Part shown: positions 62,729 to 64,000 of the stretch, piece after piece
How the letters are laid out: each line of letters opens with the position of its first letter
How positions within the stretch are numbered: the stretch's first letter is position 1
DNA from: Bdellovibrionales bacterium RIFOXYD12_FULL_39_22
Lineage (GTDB): Bacteria; Bdellovibrionota; Bacteriovoracia; Bacteriovoracales; Bacteriovoracaceae
Length of the DNA stretch: 64,000 nt
Reading direction: 5' to 3'
NCBI GenBank assembly: GCA_001770205.1
Contig: MEQL01000061.1
Coordinates: 1 to 64,000, forward strand
The notes under the pieces: model-generated
Told to the model about the DNA's origin: nothing
Databases searched by the model: none
What the model saw: only the letters and a program-made list of their open reading frames with translations
Made by a program: the position numbers and the translations under genes

Positions 62729-64000
62729 ATGGAATCAGAGGACTCAACAGGAAAAAATAAAACAGATTTTGCTGGGTATTATCCTCTTTTTTTTACGCTC
62801 ATTTTTGTTGTGCTCTCCTTTCAATACTCTTTTTCAACGCTAGAGTCGGTGCTATATGATTGGCGTATTGTCTACGACTGGGGCATTAATTTTCATAATG
62901 ATATCGTTTTAATTACTTTAGATGATGAAAGTGATGATTTTTTAGGAGAAAAATATCCCTATACTTATGCTTCGCATGAACGTTTTGTTGACCGCCTGGC
63001 CAAAGATCGGCCAAGCATCATTAGCTATTTAGTAAAATTAAACGAGCCAAAATCTGCGCAGGAAAATAGCGATATTGATAAATTTAAAGAGGCAGTGTAC
63101 GCATATAAAAATCATGGGGGAATTTTTCGTTTTGCTACTTTTTTGGAAGACAATAGTGAGATTCTTCCTCCACAAAAACTAAGAGACTTGGGATACTCTT
63201 CTGCCACCATTAATTCTGATAAAACTATTTTTTCCAAAGACGATGTTGCCAGAAGAATGGCACTTAATATCTCGGGCGAGAGTACTCTACACATTTGGAT
63301 TGCAAACACTTATCGCGCAATAAAGGGATTACCACAACTAAATGAGAATTTAATTAAGGGGGCTTATTACGATAAGGAGGCAGATGCGATTTATTCTCTT
63401 TTCCGCTATCACACATCCCCTCTAGAAAACAAGCACCGGATTAGTCGAATTCCTTTTCATCGGGTTGCCGTAGGAAATTTTCCTAAGGGCTTTTTTTCTA
63501 ATAAAATAGTTTTAATTGGTTCTTCTTATTTTTCTAGTCGTGCCGACTTTATGTTAACCCCCTTCAACACCGAAAACAAAGATGTCTCACAACTAACGAT
63601 TCATGCGGAAATGATTGAGTCTTTGATTTTGGAAAAAACAGTTCAACAGCTACCGCAGATGCTTACTAATTTTTTATCTCTGATAATTGCGGTGGTTTTA
63701 TCAATAATAATTTCTAAAGTTCGGCCAACAAGGGGACTTTTGATTACCGTTGGCGTCACTATCGGAATTTTTCTCACTTCTACCATTTTGTTTTCTGTCT
63801 TTGGCCTGTGGCTATATACAGTGCATATTCTTCTGACGGTGGTTATTGTCTATTATATTTTAATTCCCTTCCGGGCAATCAATGAATATCAGCGTCGTTT
63901 TGCAATTCAGGAAGAGACAAAACTTTTACGAAAAGTAGAAAATTTAAAACAAAATTTTATCTCACTTATGAGTCATGATCTAAAAACTCCAGTGGCAAAA
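62729..64000 (+). CDS. CHASE2-domain sensor histidine kinase (partial)
   Basis: The frame stays open to the window edge (424 codons). A first membrane helix (about 18-38) is followed by an extracytoplasmic CHASE2-type sensor (VLYDWRIV near its start; FFSNKIVLIGSSYFSS and FMLTPF near its end, with IHAEMIESLI). Two or three more membrane helices (about 310-380), a coiled coil and the H-box SLMSHDLKTPVAK follow. The ATP-binding domain lies beyond the edge. ACAGGAA lies before the ATG. It is probably half of a two-component system; its regulator is outside the window. Confidence 0.85.
   Translation, partial: MESEDSTGKNKTDFAGYYPLFFTLIFVVLSFQYSFSTLESVLYDWRIVYDWGINFHNDIVLITLDDESDDFLGEKYPYTYASHERFVDRLAKDRPSIISYLVKLNEPKSAQENSDIDKFKEAVYAYKNHGGIFRFATFLEDNSEILPPQKLRDLGYSSATINSDKTIFSKDDVARRMALNISGESTLHIWIANTYRAIKGLPQLNENLIKGAYYDKEADAIYSLFRYHTSPLENKHRISRIPFHRVAVGNFPKGFFSNKIVLIGSSYFSSRADFMLTPFNTENKDVSQLTIHAEMIESLILEKTVQQLPQMLTNFLSLIIAVVLSIIISKVRPTRGLLITVGVTIGIFLTSTILFSVFGLWLYTVHILLTVVIVYYILIPFRAINEYQRRFAIQEETKLLRKVENLKQNFISLMSHDLKTPVAK

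Overview
The window looks like a chromosome segment of a low-GC Gram-negative bacterium, most probably a Bdellovibrionota / Bacteriovoracales-type organism. This is an inference from gene content: many lipobox and signal-peptide proteins, outer-membrane barrels, Lnt, a BatA/B/D cluster, a quinol-type nitric oxide reductase, AmgK-MurU muramic acid salvage, and many lineage-specific secreted proteins. I found no tRNA, rRNA or CRISPR array.

Region 1 (1 to about 9.2 kb) is an accessory island. It holds two convergent IS66-family remnants, an intact HEPN-MNT toxin-antitoxin pair, an RHH/RelE-type toxin-antitoxin pair behind an operator-like promoter, and a secreted GH3 glycosidase. Next come a small zinc-finger protein and two decayed tyrosine recombinases, interrupted by a 1.68-kb insertion sequence whose transposase carries a frameshift. 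A second MNT antitoxin follows whose HEPN partner survives only as about 14 C-terminal residues. The tetranucleotide GGCC, very common in the rest of the window, is clearly rarer here, which fits horizontal acquisition.

Region 2 (9.3-36.3 kb) is mostly core. It has a SUMF1-like lipoprotein, an App1-like phosphatase, nadC-nadB, a ComEC-like membrane protein, a SleB-like hydrolase and norZ behind an FNR/DNR-like palindrome. These are followed by lnt, an outer-membrane barrel, a CorC-type transporter, a dihydrouridine synthase, ftsY-zapA-rny, epmA, a sigma-54 response regulator, and an ELW-repeat lipoprotein whose N-terminus resembles that of the SUMF1-like lipoprotein.

Region 3 (36.2-45.7 kb) is one tight minus-strand cluster: secreted protein, moxR, DUF58, an accessory membrane protein, batA, batB/C, batD, ribF, aroE. 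Overlapping or abutting genes suggest one transcript linking an envelope-stress/VWA complex to flavin and shikimate genes.

Region 4 (45.8-64 kb) opens with a divergent rqcH-like (NFACT) / mutS2 pair whose start codons overlap within one CATG. Both families act in rescue of collided ribosomes. Then come secreted proteins, etfB-etfA, envelope proteins, an amgK-murU pair for MurNAc recycling, a 2[4Fe-4S] ferredoxin, a PilZ-like membrane protein, an endonuclease-IV-like protein, and a CHASE2 histidine kinase cut by the window edge. Two proteins here look like M48 peptidases that have lost the zinc-binding HExxH motif.

The most noteworthy observations are the rqcH/mutS2 arrangement, the two zinc-less M48-like proteins, the orphan antitoxin, the IS-broken recombinase locus, and the strong GGCC excess in the core.
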